Source: Colwellia sp. 1_MG-2023
Lineage (GTDB): Bacteria; Pseudomonadota; Gammaproteobacteria; Enterobacterales; Alteromonadaceae
Direction: 5' to 3'
DNA: 64,000 bases
NCBI RefSeq assembly: GCF_030546755.1
Contig: NZ_JAUOPE010000003.1
Coordinates: forward strand, 62,001 to 126,000
Part shown: positions 53,564-63,130 of the stretch, piece after piece
Numbering within the stretch: position 1 is the first letter of the stretch
Layout of the letters: each line of letters opens with the position of its first letter
Position numbers and translations under genes: made by a program
The notes under the pieces: model-generated
Told to the model about the DNA's origin: nothing
Seen by the model: the letters and a program-made list of their open reading frames with translations, nothing else
Databases searched by the model: none

Positions 53564-54403
53564 CTAAACTTTGGTTGTTGATAATGCTTTTACTTTCAAG
53601 GGCAAAATTTTACTAGCGGTATGATAACCTTTAAAATACAGCGCCTCTTTTTGCTCAACATTCATGGTGAAATCTACGGCAGATGAAAGGCCTGTATTTA
53701 CAACTACCGTGTTATGCCAAAAGGCGTCATTAATATATTCTCTTGAAATTGTTGTCATAAAGGTTCTGATCAATAAGCTAATATATTGAACGATGGGAAA
53801 CATGCCTTTGATTTTTATTTCATCGTATTCGTAATCTCCTTTTAGTCGAAAACAAATAACTGGTGTGCCGTCTTCTGCCCAATCTCGGTGTAAGGCATCT
53901 TCTGATAAAATACTGCCGTCAACCATTAAGTGCTTTCCGAATTTTTTGAAGCTAAATACTAAAGGGATCGACATAGAAAATCGCACGGCTACAGAAACCT
54001 TTAAATCGGGCGTATTTTTTTTATTAAAGATAACGGGTTTGCCATGAGCTACATCAGTAGCGACAACATGTAAGTTGTAATCCATTTCTTTAAAGGTTTT
54101 ACCTTCTAATAAACGATCTACCCAACGTTCGAAAACATCTCCTGAACTTAATCCACCATTGCGGATAAGTTTAATTAATGAAAATTCTCGAAACTGATTG
54201 TAGTCAGTATTTAAGGCAATATGTTTAACTTCTGGGAGTGTTAATCCAGAAGCGAAGAGGCTGGCGATGATACTTCCGCCTGATACGCCAACGATATCAT
54301 CAAATTCAATATCAAATTCGCCAAGCGCTTGTAAAATTCCTGCGTGGGCTGGTAGGCGAGTGCCACCACCGGCTAGAATTGGAACAATTTTTTGTTTATT
54401 CAT
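53564..54403 (-). CDS. Patatin-like phospholipase (RssA-like)
   Basis: A 279-residue patatin-family hydrolase. The oxyanion loop is LAGGGTRLPAHAGIL, the nucleophile elbow is GVSGGS, and the catalytic Asp is in MVDGSIL, i.e. the Ser-Asp dyad with a DGS instead of the usual DGG/DGA. There is no signal peptide, so it is cytoplasmic or membrane-peripheral. It probably hydrolyses phospholipid or acyl esters. It sits apart from both sugar-nucleotide operons: 193 bp from tviB and divergent from the protease at 54540. A functional link to EPS is not evident. Confidence 0.87.
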   Translation of the reverse strand: MNKQKIVPILAGGGTRLPAHAGILQALGEFDIEFDDIVGVSGGSIIASLFASGLTLPEVKHIALNTDYNQFREFSLIKLIRNGGLSSGDVFERWVDRLLEGKTFKEMDYNLHVVATDVAHGKPVIFNKKNTPDLKVSVAVRFSMSIPLVFSFKKFGKHLMVDGSILSEDALHRDWAEDGTPVICFRLKGDYEYDEIKIKGMFPIVQYISLLIRTFMTTISREYINDAFWHNTVVVNTGLSSAVDFTMNVEQKEALYFKGYHTASKILPLKVKALSTTKV

Positions 54404-54539
54404 GTACTATCCGAAAGTGAAAAATACTTTTTATAGGTAATTCTATTTATTAACCTATTGTTATTATGATAGATAATTCTATTTATGCTAATTTTTAAAT
54501 AAATCCTTTACCTACGCCCTTTGTTTTAAGGAAAAATCA

Positions 54540-55301
54540 ATGTTTCGGTTCTATATAATTCTGCTAAGTTTTTTTATTTCATACTCAGCTTTTTCCGCTC
54601 AATTAGTTGAAACTATAGCGAAAATTAAACCTTCGGTTGTTGGTATTGGTGTTTATACGCCAACAGGTAAGCCTAGAAACAAACTACAAGGTTCAGGTTT
54701 TGTCGTGGGAAATGGTCAATATGTTGTAACAAATCATCATGTTGTGCCTGAAATGTTAGATGAAAACTTATTACAATCTTTGGTGGTTTTTGTTGGTTCA
54801 GGGAAAGCGGCCAAGGTTCGTAAGGCAACCTTATTAGATTCATCAAAAAGGTATGATTTAGCTATTTTGAAAATTGAAGGTAAGCCTTTACCTGCGATGC
54901 AGTTAGCTGATGAACCTTTATACCCAGAAGGCAGTTACGTAGCTTTTACCGGTTTTCCCATTGGCGGAGTATTGGGGCTATATCCTGTTACTCATCGCGG
55001 CATTATTGCCAATGTTTCACCGACCATTACCCCTGTGCAAAACGCCGGAAATATTAACCTAGCCATGTTAAAGCGATTACGTGATCCTTATTTAATTTAT
55101 CAACTAGATGCCACGGCTTATCCCGGTAATAGCGGTAGTGCCTTATACGACATTGAAACAGGAAAAGTGATTGGCGTGATTAATAAAGTATTTGTGCAGC
55201 AGAGTAAAGAAGGGGTGATTAGTAATCCAAGTGGTATTACTTATGCTATTCCAGTTAAACATGTTATTGAATTATTAACTAAGCATAAAATTAAGTATTA
55301 A
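54540..55301 (+). CDS. Trypsin-like periplasmic serine protease (DegP-like, no PDZ)
   Basis: A 253-residue S1-type protease with a signal peptide (residues 1-20, ending SAFSA). Catalytic triad: His67 in VTNHHVV, Asp106 in RYDLAIL and Ser198 in YPGNSGSALY. Unlike DegP/DegQ it has no PDZ domain; the protein ends with the protease fold (YAIPVKHVIELLTKHK). It is expected in the periplasm. It is transcribed alone, divergent from the patatin gene, and ends in the strong hairpin at 55374-55417. The substrate is unknown. Confidence 0.9.
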   Translation: MFRFYIILLSFFISYSAFSAQLVETIAKIKPSVVGIGVYTPTGKPRNKLQGSGFVVGNGQYVVTNHHVVPEMLDENLLQSLVVFVGSGKAAKVRKATLLDSSKRYDLAILKIEGKPLPAMQLADEPLYPEGSYVAFTGFPIGGVLGLYPVTHRGIIANVSPTITPVQNAGNINLAMLKRLRDPYLIYQLDATAYPGNSGSALYDIETGKVIGVINKVFVQQSKEGVISNPSGITYAIPVKHVIELLTKHKIKY

Positions 55302-55373
55302 TACTTCTGCGTGATAGTAAAAAAGTAAAACAGATTTGAATGACAAAACGAAAATCTAAGTAAGTGGAACAAC

Positions 55374-55417
55374 AAAATAGATTTAAGCGCAGAGTTTAAC
55401 GGGCTTAAATCTATTTT
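55374..55417. terminator. Bidirectional terminator between convergent genes
   Basis: A perfect 15-bp inverted repeat (55374-55388 with 55403-55417) encloses a 14-nt loop between the protease stop (55301) and the stop of the UDP-glucuronate epimerase gene (55438). Arms begin AAAATAGATTTAAGC; T-rich sequence follows on the plus strand. Confidence 0.8.
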
Positions 55418-55437
55418 AGTTTTATGATTCACCGTTT

Positions 55438-56445
55438 TTAGATTTGATAAAAATCTTTATACCAATCAACAAAATTACTCACACCTTGTGGGACAGATAT
55501 CGAAGGTTTGTAATTAGTTATTTTGTATAAGTCTTCAACGTCGGCATAGGTTTGATAAACATCGCCCGCTTGCATCGGCATAAAGTTCTTTTGTGCTGTC
55601 ATACCTAAAGATGTTTCAAGCGATTCAACAAAATCGAGTAATTTTACAGGGTTACCATTACCAATATTAAATACTTTATAAGGTGCTGAGCTCATTGAGG
55701 CAGAGCCTGTTTCAACACGCCAATCGTTATTTTTTTCTGGAATAATGGCTTGTATTCTTAAAATACCTTCAACAATATCATCAATATAGGTAAAGTCTCG
55801 ACGCATATCACCATGATTGTAGATATCGATAGGATTTCCTTCAACAATCGCTTTGGTAAACTTAAACAGCGCCATATCGGGACGACCCCAAGGACCATAA
55901 ACGGTAAAAAATCTTAATCCTGTGGTAGGAATGTCGTATAAATGAGAATAGGTATGCGACATTAATTCATTGGATTTTTTAGTAGCGGCATACAATGAAA
56001 TAGGGTGGTCGATGCTGTCAGAGGTTGAAAATGGCGTTTTATTATTTAAACCGTACACTGAACTTGAAGACGCATATACTAGATGTTCAACATTGTTATG
56101 ACGACAACCTTCTAGAATCGTTAAATGGCCTATCAAGTTTGAATCGGCGTAAGCCATTGGGTTGTCAATTGAATAACGAACCCCTGCCTGTGCAGCTAAG
56201 TGGATTACTCGATCAAACTTTTCTTGCGCAAATAACTTTGCGATACCTTCACGATCAGCAAGGTCTAATTGAATAAAATGAAACGTATCAAAGGGGGCTA
56301 GTTCCTTTAAGCGTGCATGTTTTAGTGTAACATCATAATAATCGTTGAGATTATCAATACCGATAACTTGATGACCCTGTTCACAAAGTTTTTGCGAAAC
56401 ATGAAATCCAATAAAACCAGCAGCCCCAGTGACTAAGTATTTCAT
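55438..56445 (-). CDS. UDP-glucuronate 4-epimerase (CapI/WbnF-like)
   Basis: A 335-residue SDR epimerase. The NAD loop is GAAGFIGFHVSQKL; the active site is ASSSSVYGLN and YAATKKSNELM (Tyr-x3-Lys). GIDNLNDYYDVTLKHARL, AAQAGVRYSIDNPMAY, FFTVYGPWGRPDMALFKFT and GDMRRDFTYIDDIVEGI are diagnostic of UDP-glucuronate 4-epimerases. It converts UDP-GlcA to UDP-GalA. It follows ugd by 1 bp, so UDP-glucose to UDP-GlcA to UDP-GalA is one unit. Confidence 0.95.
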   Translation of the reverse strand: MKYLVTGAAGFIGFHVSQKLCEQGHQVIGIDNLNDYYDVTLKHARLKELAPFDTFHFIQLDLADREGIAKLFAQEKFDRVIHLAAQAGVRYSIDNPMAYADSNLIGHLTILEGCRHNNVEHLVYASSSSVYGLNNKTPFSTSDSIDHPISLYAATKKSNELMSHTYSHLYDIPTTGLRFFTVYGPWGRPDMALFKFTKAIVEGNPIDIYNHGDMRRDFTYIDDIVEGILRIQAIIPEKNNDWRVETGSASMSSAPYKVFNIGNGNPVKLLDFVESLETSLGMTAQKNFMPMQAGDVYQTYADVEDLYKITNYKPSISVPQGVSNFVDWYKDFYQI

Positions 56446-56446
56446 G

Positions 56447-57793
56447 CTATGCGTTTACCTTTTTGACGCTATCACCACGACCAATTGCGTAATAAGCAAA
56501 ACCGCGATTATTTAATAACTGTGGATCATATAAGTTACGGCCATCAACAATTACTTTGGTGCTTAAAGAGTTACCAATAAGGTCAAAATCAGGGGCTCTG
56601 AACTGACTCCATTCGGTACACACCACTAAAGCATCAGCGCCTTTTAAGGCTGACTCTTTAGTGCCCATTAAGGCTAAATTGTCATTATCACCAAAAATTC
56701 GCTGACATTCTTCCATGGCTTCAGGGTCGTAAGCTTGCACGGTTGCGCCTGCTTCCCATAAGGCTTTCATTAAAACGATTGAAGAAGCTTCGCGCATATC
56801 GTCTGTTTGTGGTTTAAATGATAACCCCCATATTGCAATCGTTTTTCCGGCAAGTTCACCTTTAAAGTGATTGTTTAAATGCGTAAATAGTTTCTGTTTT
56901 TGTGCGTAGTTTACAGATTCTACCGCTTCTAATAATGCAGGTTTGTAATCAATCTCATTCGCGGTACGTACGAGTGCCTGTACGTCTTTCGGGAAACAAG
57001 AGCCACCGTAACCACAGCCAGGATAAATAAACTGATAACCAATACGAGAATCTGAACCAATTCCGTGACGAACTGCTTCTATATCTGCGCCCAATAATTC
57101 AGCAAGGTTAGACATTTCATTCATAAATGAAATTTTTGTCGCGAGCATACAGTTTGCGGCATATTTAGTTAATTCAGCTGATCTTACGTCCATAAATATC
57201 ATACGGTCGTGATTACGATTAAATGGCGCATAAAGCTCACGCATTGCTACACGAGATTTTTCATTTTCTGTGCCGACGACAATACGATCAGGTTTCATAC
57301 AATCGCTAACCGCAGCACCTTCTTTTAGAAACTCTGGGTTTGAAACAACATCAAATGCGACATCTTGACCTTTCGCGGCTAACACTTCAGCAATTTTTGC
57401 TGATACTTTGTCTGCTGTGCCAACCGGTACGGTTGATTTGTCGATGATGATTTTTTCATCGGTCATATAGGTAGCGATAGTTTCTGCAACGGCTAAAACA
57501 TATTTTAAGTCAGCTGAACCGTCTTCATCAGGTGGTGTACCTACGGCAATAAACTGAATGCTACCGTGTGAAACGCCTTTCTCAGCATCAGTGGTAAAGT
57601 TTAGTAAGCCGTTTTGATAAGTTTCTTCAACAAGAGGAGTTAAGCCAGGTTCATAAATAGGGATGATGCCTTTTTTTAAGTTTTCAATCTTTTGCTCGTC
57701 GATATCAACACACATCACATCGTGACCAACAGAGGCTAAAATAGCTGCTTGTACAAGGCCTACATAACCTATTCCAAATACGGTAACTTTCAT
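56447..57793 (-). CDS. ugd: UDP-glucose 6-dehydrogenase
   Basis: A 448-residue nucleotide-sugar dehydrogenase. Motifs: [18 protein letters not shown] (NAD), [46 protein letters not shown], the catalytic Cys in [10 protein letters not shown], and [17 protein letters not shown]. These define Ugd/RkpK-type enzymes that oxidise UDP-glucose to UDP-glucuronate. It is first in a two-gene operon with the UDP-GlcA epimerase; the promoter should lie in 57794-57907. Confidence 0.96.
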   Translation of the reverse strand: MKVTVFGIGYVGLVQAAILASVGHDVMCVDIDEQKIENLKKGIIPIYEPGLTPLVEETYQNGLLNFTTDAEKGVSHGSIQFIAVGTPPDEDGSADLKYVLAVAETIATYMTDEKIIIDKSTVPVGTADKVSAKIAEVLAAKGQDVAFDVVSNPEFLKEGAAVSDCMKPDRIVVGTENEKSRVAMRELYAPFNRNHDRMIFMDVRSAELTKYAANCMLATKISFMNEMSNLAELLGADIEAVRHGIGSDSRIGYQFIYPGCGYGGSCFPKDVQALVRTANEIDYKPALLEAVESVNYAQKQKLFTHLNNHFKGELAGKTIAIWGLSFKPQTDDMREASSIVLMKALWEAGATVQAYDPEAMEECQRIFGDNDNLALMGTKESALKGADALVVCTEWSQFRAPDFDLIGNSLSTKVIVDGRNLYDPQLLNNRGFAYYAIGRGDSVKKVNA

Positions 57794-57907
57794 AATATCC
57801 CTAAAATATTGCTTATATACGCATTATGTTAATTTTAAATGGCTTTGGTATCAATAACAAAGCATTTAAAAATTCATCGCTTGCTTATATAGGATTAAAT
57901 AATTTGA

Positions 57908-58723
57908 TTACTCTGAAACCAGACGCTTATTATTTGCGGATAATTGAGGTAATAATTCTGATATTCCCACTAATTGGATATCATGCTCGGCAAGCTGAGG
58001 AATTAAATACTGCAATGCGGTCATTGTTTCAGGATGAGGGTGAGCGATGGCTACGACTCGTTTGTATTTTTTAGCTTGATTAATTAACTGTGCAAACTGG
58101 CCGCTGATGTAACTTTGGCTGAGCTCATTATCAAGAAATAAGTGTCGGCTTAAATTTGGCACACCGAAATGTCGAGCTAGTTTACGTGCTTTGCTGTTTT
58201 CAGTTGTCACACTATCGATAAAAATTAATCCATTGTCTTTGAGAAATCGCATCGTCCATGCCATAGGGGAATATAGCTTGGTTAATTTACTACCCATATG
58301 ATTGTTAATGCCAATAGCAAACGGAATTTCAGCAAATGAGTCAGCTAAACTATTTCTGATAGAAGTTTCATCCATTTCAACGGTGAGAGCCCCTGGTCCT
58401 AAGGTTTTACCGTTTTCAGCTTCCATAGGAATATGTAATATAACGTCTTTGTGTTTGGCATTGGCTTTTTCTGCTAATTTTTTGCCAAAAGGGGTATGAG
58501 GTAAAATAGCGTAAGTGATTTCACCGGGGAGGTTTAAACTCGCATTGTCAGTTTTACGATAACCAATATCGTCAATAATTATCGCAACTTTGGCTTGTTG
58601 TGCGAAAGAGGTATTGGTTAACAACAGTAGAAATAAAGGAATTAAATAACGCACATTTAGTTTAACAAAAGTTTCAGTGGTATCAGAGTAGCAGGTAAGT
58701 TTTTTCAAATCGAGCATTAGCAT
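57908..58723 (-). CDS. yibQ: Divergent polysaccharide deacetylase (YibQ/DUF610 family)
   Basis: A 271-residue secreted protein with the divergent polysaccharide deacetylase fold. Motifs: VAIIIDDIGYRKTDN, LPGEITYAILPHTPFGKKLA, DVILHIPME, GINNHMGSKLT, and a late VAIAHPHPETM. The signal peptide is around residues 25-41 (LIPLFLLLLTNTSFA). ATG 58723 would put 24 residues before it; a GTG about 23 codons in, just before RYLIPLF, is an alternative start. Gene order with envC and gpmI is conserved in gammaproteobacteria. It is a periplasmic cell-wall-related protein of uncertain reaction. Confidence 0.9.
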   Translation of the reverse strand: MLMLDLKKLTCYSDTTETFVKLNVRYLIPLFLLLLTNTSFAQQAKVAIIIDDIGYRKTDNASLNLPGEITYAILPHTPFGKKLAEKANAKHKDVILHIPMEAENGKTLGPGALTVEMDETSIRNSLADSFAEIPFAIGINNHMGSKLTKLYSPMAWTMRFLKDNGLIFIDSVTTENSKARKLARHFGVPNLSRHLFLDNELSQSYISGQFAQLINQAKKYKRVVAIAHPHPETMTALQYLIPQLAEHDIQLVGISELLPQLSANNKRLVSE

Positions 58724-58785
58724 AATATAGTCGTGTAAAAAGATCTGACAGTGAATTAATTTTCATTTAAATCAATGGTTTTTAA

Positions 58786-59973
58786 TTAACGGCACCAAAG
58801 CTTAGGGTTAACTGCTTGGCCGTTATATCGAATTTCAAAATATAACGCGGGTTGTGATTGTCCACCACTTTGACCGACCAAGGCAATGGGTTCACCGGTT
58901 TCAACACGTTCTCCTACTGATTTTAAAAGCGCTTGGTTGTGGCCATATAAACTCATATAACCTTCACCGTGATCGATAACCGTGACTAAACCATAACCCT
59001 TTAACCAGTCGGCAAATAAAACCGTGCCGTTATGAATGGTTTTTACTTGCCTGCCTAAAGGCGCAGCCATTAATACCCCCTTCCATTTGAGGTAATCTTG
59101 TTTTCTTGAGCCAAAGCTTCGATTGATTCTGCCTTTCACTGGCCAAGATAACTTACGTTTGAGTTTACTTAAGCCGGTTAAATCAACTTCTTGTCTACTT
59201 AATTCTGCGACTCTTGCTAAAGCTGCGACTAAATCTGCTTCTTCTTCTTCGAGTTTGGCTAGCATTTGTTTTGAGCTCAACAATTGCTGACTCAGTTGGG
59301 CAACGGTTTCTTGTCGTTTTTCTTTATTGCTCTCTAGTGAAACTTTTTGTTGTTTTTGTGTTTTTTCAAGGTGTTGCAATTGTTCAGCTTGTTGTTTCTG
59401 TTGCTCGGTAATTTCAACTAACTGCGCAATGGTTGTTTTGTATTGCTCGATTTCTTTGATACGAGCTTTATTTAAATATTGATAATAAGTGACGGTTCGT
59501 TGCACGCTGCTCGGATCTTGCTGATTTAAAATCAGTTTTAAGTAGTCATGATGGCCTGTCGAATAAGCGGTGCGTAATTGTTTTGCCAGTACCGTTTCTT
59601 GTTGTTTTTTTGCTTGGTTGATTTGACTTTTTTCTTTGACTAACTCGTTCAAACGTTTCTTCGTTTGTTTTAGGGAAGCATCGGTTTTATTGAGTGCGTT
59701 GATAATCTTTGCAATTGCCAGGTCATCGTTTTTCAGTTGTGATAAAAGCTTTTGTCTTTTGCTATCAACTTGTTTAATGGTTGTTTTTTGTTTGTTGATG
59801 GCGTCTTTAACGTTAGAGAGTTTTTCGTCTGTACTTTCTTGAGCCAAAGGTTGGACGAATGGTTGTGCGTAACTTTTTTGCTTGAAACTAGCTAATAATA
59901 ACAAACATAAAAACAGCACGAGGCTAAATGCGACTCGTGCTGAAAATTTTTGACTGTTATCTAGCATGTTCAT
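58786..59973 (-). CDS. envC: EnvC-like murein hydrolase activator
   Basis: A 395-residue secreted protein: N-terminal hydrophobic signal (FSLVLFLCLLLLASF), a long coiled coil (about residues 45-250), and a C-terminal LytM/M23 domain (about 275-395: GRINRSFGSRKQDYLKWKG, IDHGEGYMSLYGHNQALL, ALYFEIRYNGQAVNP). Catalytic metal ligands are degenerate: the first His-x3-Asp is WKGVLMA and the H-x-H is replaced by L-Y-F. This matches EnvC, which activates AmiA/AmiB amidases in daughter-cell separation and does not cut murein itself. It sits in the conserved gpmI-envC-yibQ order. Confidence 0.9.
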   Translation of the reverse strand: MNMLDNSQKFSARVAFSLVLFLCLLLLASFKQKSYAQPFVQPLAQESTDEKLSNVKDAINKQKTTIKQVDSKRQKLLSQLKNDDLAIAKIINALNKTDASLKQTKKRLNELVKEKSQINQAKKQQETVLAKQLRTAYSTGHHDYLKLILNQQDPSSVQRTVTYYQYLNKARIKEIEQYKTTIAQLVEITEQQKQQAEQLQHLEKTQKQQKVSLESNKEKRQETVAQLSQQLLSSKQMLAKLEEEEADLVAALARVAELSRQEVDLTGLSKLKRKLSWPVKGRINRSFGSRKQDYLKWKGVLMAAPLGRQVKTIHNGTVLFADWLKGYGLVTVIDHGEGYMSLYGHNQALLKSVGERVETGEPIALVGQSGGQSQPALYFEIRYNGQAVNPKLWCR

Positions 59974-60017
59974 TTTTATCGAAAGACTTTTATTCTAAAT
60001 AAGTAAATTCGATATTA

Positions 60018-61562
60018 TTATGAATCAAGCTCCATCAAATTAGTACCAGTCATTTCTTCGGGTTGTTCCATGGCCATTAAATTAAGAATGGTTGGTGATA
60101 TATCACTCAGTGCTCCCGTTGAAGCTGGTGTGGCTTTTCTGCCGACATAAATTAGTGGTACTGGCTCACAAGTATGGGCGGTATGCGCTTGACCAGATGA
60201 GTTATCTACCATTTGTTCAGCGTTACCATGATCTGCGGTAATTAAACATTCGCTACCTGTTTTTTCTAGTGCTTTTAATACTCGACCAATACTGGTATCA
60301 ACCGCTTCACACGCTTTTACTGCGGCATCAAATTTACCTGTGTGACCAACCATATCGCCATTAGGGTAATTACACACAATAAAATCATGTTCACCACTTT
60401 CAATTGCTGCAACGAGCTTGTCTGTTAGTAAAGTTGAATTCATTTCAGGCTGTAAATCATAAGTCGCCACTTGTGGAGAAGGGATTAAGATGCGCTCTTC
60501 ACCTTTAAACGTATCTTCTTTACCACCACTGAAAAAGAACGTGACATGCGCATACTTTTCAGTTTCAGAAATGCGTAACTGAGTTTTGTTGTGTTTTTCT
60601 AACCATTCACCTAATACATTATTTAACGGCGCTGGCGGGAAGGCACAACTGGTTTTTATGTCAGCCGCATATTGCGTTAACATCACAAAATCAGCAAGAG
60701 CTGGCGTTTTTTGGCGAGTAAAACCGTCAAAATCAGCATCAACAAATGAGCGAGTAAACTGGCGAGCACGGTCGGCTCTGAAATTCATAAAGATAACACT
60801 GTCGCCGTCATTAATACCGATGACTTCCCCTTGTGGGTTAGTGATGGCACTTGCTTTAACAAATTCGTCATTTTCATCACGTTGATAGGCGGCTTCTAGG
60901 GCATCAACAGCGTTTGAAAATTGATATTCGCTTTTTCCTTGGGTCATTAAATTATAAGAAGTTTCTACGCGATCCCAACGTTGATCTCTATCCATTGCAT
61001 AATAGCGACCAATAATAGATGCCACTTGACCACAACCAAGTTCAGCAAATTTTGCTTGGGCTTTTTCTAAAGACGCTTTGGCACTTCTTGGCGGCGTATC
61101 TCGACCATCTAGAAAAGCATGTAAATATATTTTCTCAGCGCCACGAGCTTTTGCTAAGTCGATCATAGCAAGTATGTGATCTTCATGGCTATGCACACCA
61201 CCTGGTGACATTAAGCCACAAATATGCACAGCATTGTTTTTTTCTACGGCTTTATCGACTGCCTGACAAAGTGCTGGAGTCTGTTGAAATTCATTATCTT
61301 CAATTGATTTAGTGATTCGGGTAAAGTCTTGATAAACAATACGTCCCGCGCCTAAATTAACATGACCGACTTCTGAGTTACCCATTTGACCGTCGGGCAA
61401 ACCAACAGCCATACCTGATGTTTGAATAAGCATGTTAGGGTAATTTGCCATCAAGTTATCAATAACAGGAGTTTTGGCATGAAAAATAGCATTAGACTGT
61501 TCATTTTCACGATAGCCCCAGCCATCTAGAATGATAAGTACGGTAGATTTTTTGTTCGACAT
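60018..61562 (-). CDS. gpmI: 2,3-bisphosphoglycerate-independent phosphoglycerate mutase
   Basis: A 514-residue cytosolic glycolytic enzyme. The N-terminus [14 protein letters not shown] provides the metal-binding Asp; the catalytic Ser is in [41 protein letters not shown] and the late ADHGNAEQM complete the metal sites. The long frame extends upstream to 61688, but homology and a GGA-type site point to ATG 61562. It converts 3-phosphoglycerate to 2-phosphoglycerate. It is divergent from the rhodanese gene. Confidence 0.97.
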   Translation of the reverse strand: MSNKKSTVLIILDGWGYRENEQSNAIFHAKTPVIDNLMANYPNMLIQTSGMAVGLPDGQMGNSEVGHVNLGAGRIVYQDFTRITKSIEDNEFQQTPALCQAVDKAVEKNNAVHICGLMSPGGVHSHEDHILAMIDLAKARGAEKIYLHAFLDGRDTPPRSAKASLEKAQAKFAELGCGQVASIIGRYYAMDRDQRWDRVETSYNLMTQGKSEYQFSNAVDALEAAYQRDENDEFVKASAITNPQGEVIGINDGDSVIFMNFRADRARQFTRSFVDADFDGFTRQKTPALADFVMLTQYAADIKTSCAFPPAPLNNVLGEWLEKHNKTQLRISETEKYAHVTFFFSGGKEDTFKGEERILIPSPQVATYDLQPEMNSTLLTDKLVAAIESGEHDFIVCNYPNGDMVGHTGKFDAAVKACEAVDTSIGRVLKALEKTGSECLITADHGNAEQMVDNSSGQAHTAHTCEPVPLIYVGRKATPASTGALSDISPTILNLMAMEQPEEMTGTNLMELDS

Positions 61563-61702
61563 ACTGTTTCCGAAGTTCAAATAAGTGAAAATTAGATAAT
61601 AGATGAACCGTATTATATCAATGTGAAACAGGAATTTCTCTAACTGCTCTAGACAAAATTGTTCTATTGCATATCGAGAGTTAAACAATAATTATCTCAA
61701 AA

Positions 61703-61732
61703 TTGATAAAAATGTCGTTTTTACGCTATAAA
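61703..61732 (+). promoter_or_regulatory. Candidate sigma-70 promoter for the rhodanese gene
   Basis: TTGATA (61703-61708) and TATAAA (61727-61732) are 18 bp apart, about 60 bp before ATG 61792, in the divergent gpmI/rhodanese region. The match is fair, but AT-rich background makes chance hits common. Confidence 0.4.
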
Positions 61733-61791
61733 AAATGCTAGTAATCTGTATACTGTCGAGAAATTTTTTGTAGATAAATATTAGATCATTT

Positions 61792-62220
61792 ATGGAACAA
61801 TTTAGTTCATTTTTAGCCAGTCACCCGATGTTAAGTGCTGCTTGGGTGGGTATCTTTATCGCGATTATTGTTACTACCATTCGTATTAAAATGTCGCCTA
61901 TCAAGCAATTAAGTCCGCAAGAAGTCACATTTACTATGAATCGTGAAGACGGCATTGTATTAGATATTCGTGCGGAGAAAGATTTTAAAAACAATCACAT
62001 TATCGATTCGAAACATATTAGTGCTGAAAAACTAAAGAATAATGATTTTTCAGCCCTTGAAAAATTTAAAGATAAACCCATTATTGTAGTATGCGCAGCC
62101 GGGATAACTGCAACTAAAGCGGCCGATCAACTTTTAAAAGCGGGCTTTACTAAAGTAAGTTTACTGAAAGGTGGTTTGAACGCATGGACAGGTGCCGGTT
62201 TACCGGTAGTTAAAAAGTAA
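61792..62220 (+). CDS. Rhodanese-like sulfurtransferase (YibN-like)
   Basis: A 142-residue protein with an N-terminal membrane segment (about residues 15-31, AAWVGIFIAIIVTTI) and a single rhodanese domain (about 45-142). The active-site cysteine is in VVCAAGITATKAAD; DIRAEKDFKNNHI and LKGGLNAWTGAGLPV are family motifs. It matches YibN, the usual upstream neighbour of grxC-secB-gpsA. It is probably involved in sulfur transfer or membrane redox chemistry; its substrate is unknown. Confidence 0.92.
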   Translation: MEQFSSFLASHPMLSAAWVGIFIAIIVTTIRIKMSPIKQLSPQEVTFTMNREDGIVLDIRAEKDFKNNHIIDSKHISAEKLKNNDFSALEKFKDKPIIVVCAAGITATKAADQLLKAGFTKVSLLKGGLNAWTGAGLPVVKK

Positions 62221-62253
62221 ATAACGTTAAGTCTCTTAATTTTAAGGTTTATC

Positions 62254-62514
62254 ATGGCAGTTGAAATTTACACTAAAGTAACTTGTGGCTTTTGTATGAG
62301 AGCAAAAATGCTTCTCGATCATAAACAAGTGAACTACACAGAAATTAAAATTGATAATGATGCTGATTTAAGAGAAAAAATGATTCAACGCAGTCATGGC
62401 GCATTTACCGTCCCACAAATTTTTATTAACGATCACCATGTTGGTGGTTGTGATGAATTATATGCGTTACACGCACAAAATAAATTAGATACTTTATTGC
62501 AAGGTGAAGTATAA
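62254..62514 (+). CDS. grxC: Glutaredoxin 3
   Basis: An 86-residue glutaredoxin. The redox motif is CGFC (Cys11, Cys14) in TKVTCGFCMRAKMLL, where most GrxC proteins have CPYC; TVPQIFINDHHVGGCDELYAL contains the cis-Pro and glutathione-binding region. It reduces disulfides with glutathione in the cytosol. It is 33 bp after the rhodanese gene and ends before the hairpin at 62527-62554. Confidence 0.95.
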   Translation: MAVEIYTKVTCGFCMRAKMLLDHKQVNYTEIKIDNDADLREKMIQRSHGAFTVPQIFINDHHVGGCDELYALHAQNKLDTLLQGEV

Positions 62515-62526
62515 AACGGCATAAGC

Positions 62527-62554
62527 AAAGTAAAAAAGATAACTTTTTTACTTT
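62527..62554 (+). terminator. Terminator after grxC
   Basis: A perfect 12-bp inverted repeat (62527-62538 with 62543-62554) with a 4-nt loop, almost all A/T, ends in a T-run 13 bp after the grxC stop. It probably gives partial termination before secB. Confidence 0.65.
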
Positions 62555-62604
62555 TTCATTAATTTTTAAACATGCATATTGCATGAAGCATAGGAAGTAC
62601 ACTC

Positions 62605-63114
62605 ATGGCTGATGAAAACCAAACAAACGCTGAAGGCGCAACAGAGCAGAAACAAGAAGCACCACAATTTGCAATTCAACGTGTTTACACAAAAGACATT
62701 TCTTTTGAAACACCTAATTCTCCAGCTATTTTTCAAAAAGAATGGAAGCCTGAGTTACAGTTAGATTTAGACACTCGTTCGGCAAAATTATCAGATGATA
62801 CATATGAAGTAATTTTAGCGTTAACCGTTACGGCAACAGTTGAAGGTCAAACAGCCTTTTTAGCGGAAGTACAACAAGCAGGTATTTTCACTATTGGCAA
62901 TTTACCAGAAGCACAATTAGCTCATACTATTGGTGCATTCTGTCCTACCACTTTATTCCCATATGCGCGTGAATCAGTGGCAAACTTAGTGAACCGTGGT
63001 TCTTTCCCACAAATCAATTTAGCACCGGTAAACTTTGACGCTTTATTCGCTTCATATGTACAAAAAGCGAAAGAGCAAGCGGCTCAAGCACCAGCAAGTG
63101 CTGAAACACACTAA
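62605..63114 (+). CDS. secB: Protein-export chaperone SecB
   Basis: A 169-residue cytosolic chaperone. Typical SecB text: [19 protein letters not shown], the [20 protein letters not shown] and [19 protein letters not shown] blocks, and [10 protein letters not shown]. Acidic N- and C-terminal tails are usual. It keeps precursors unfolded and delivers them to SecA. An AGGAAG site lies upstream of ATG 62605. gpsA follows 16 bp after the stop. Confidence 0.97.
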   Translation: MADENQTNAEGATEQKQEAPQFAIQRVYTKDISFETPNSPAIFQKEWKPELQLDLDTRSAKLSDDTYEVILALTVTATVEGQTAFLAEVQQAGIFTIGNLPEAQLAHTIGAFCPTTLFPYARESVANLVNRGSFPQINLAPVNFDALFASYVQKAKEQAAQAPASAETH

Positions 63115-63130
63115 TTAGTTAACCTAACTA

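Noticed and set aside
59214-59842. Plus-strand hydrophobic open frames opposite the EnvC-like coiled coil
   Set aside because: Antisense of Gln/Lys-rich coiled coil naturally gives Leu/Phe/Val-rich frames; shadows.
58786-59973. Active M23 metallopeptidase call
   Set aside because: The metal-binding residues are degenerate, which fits an EnvC-type activator instead.
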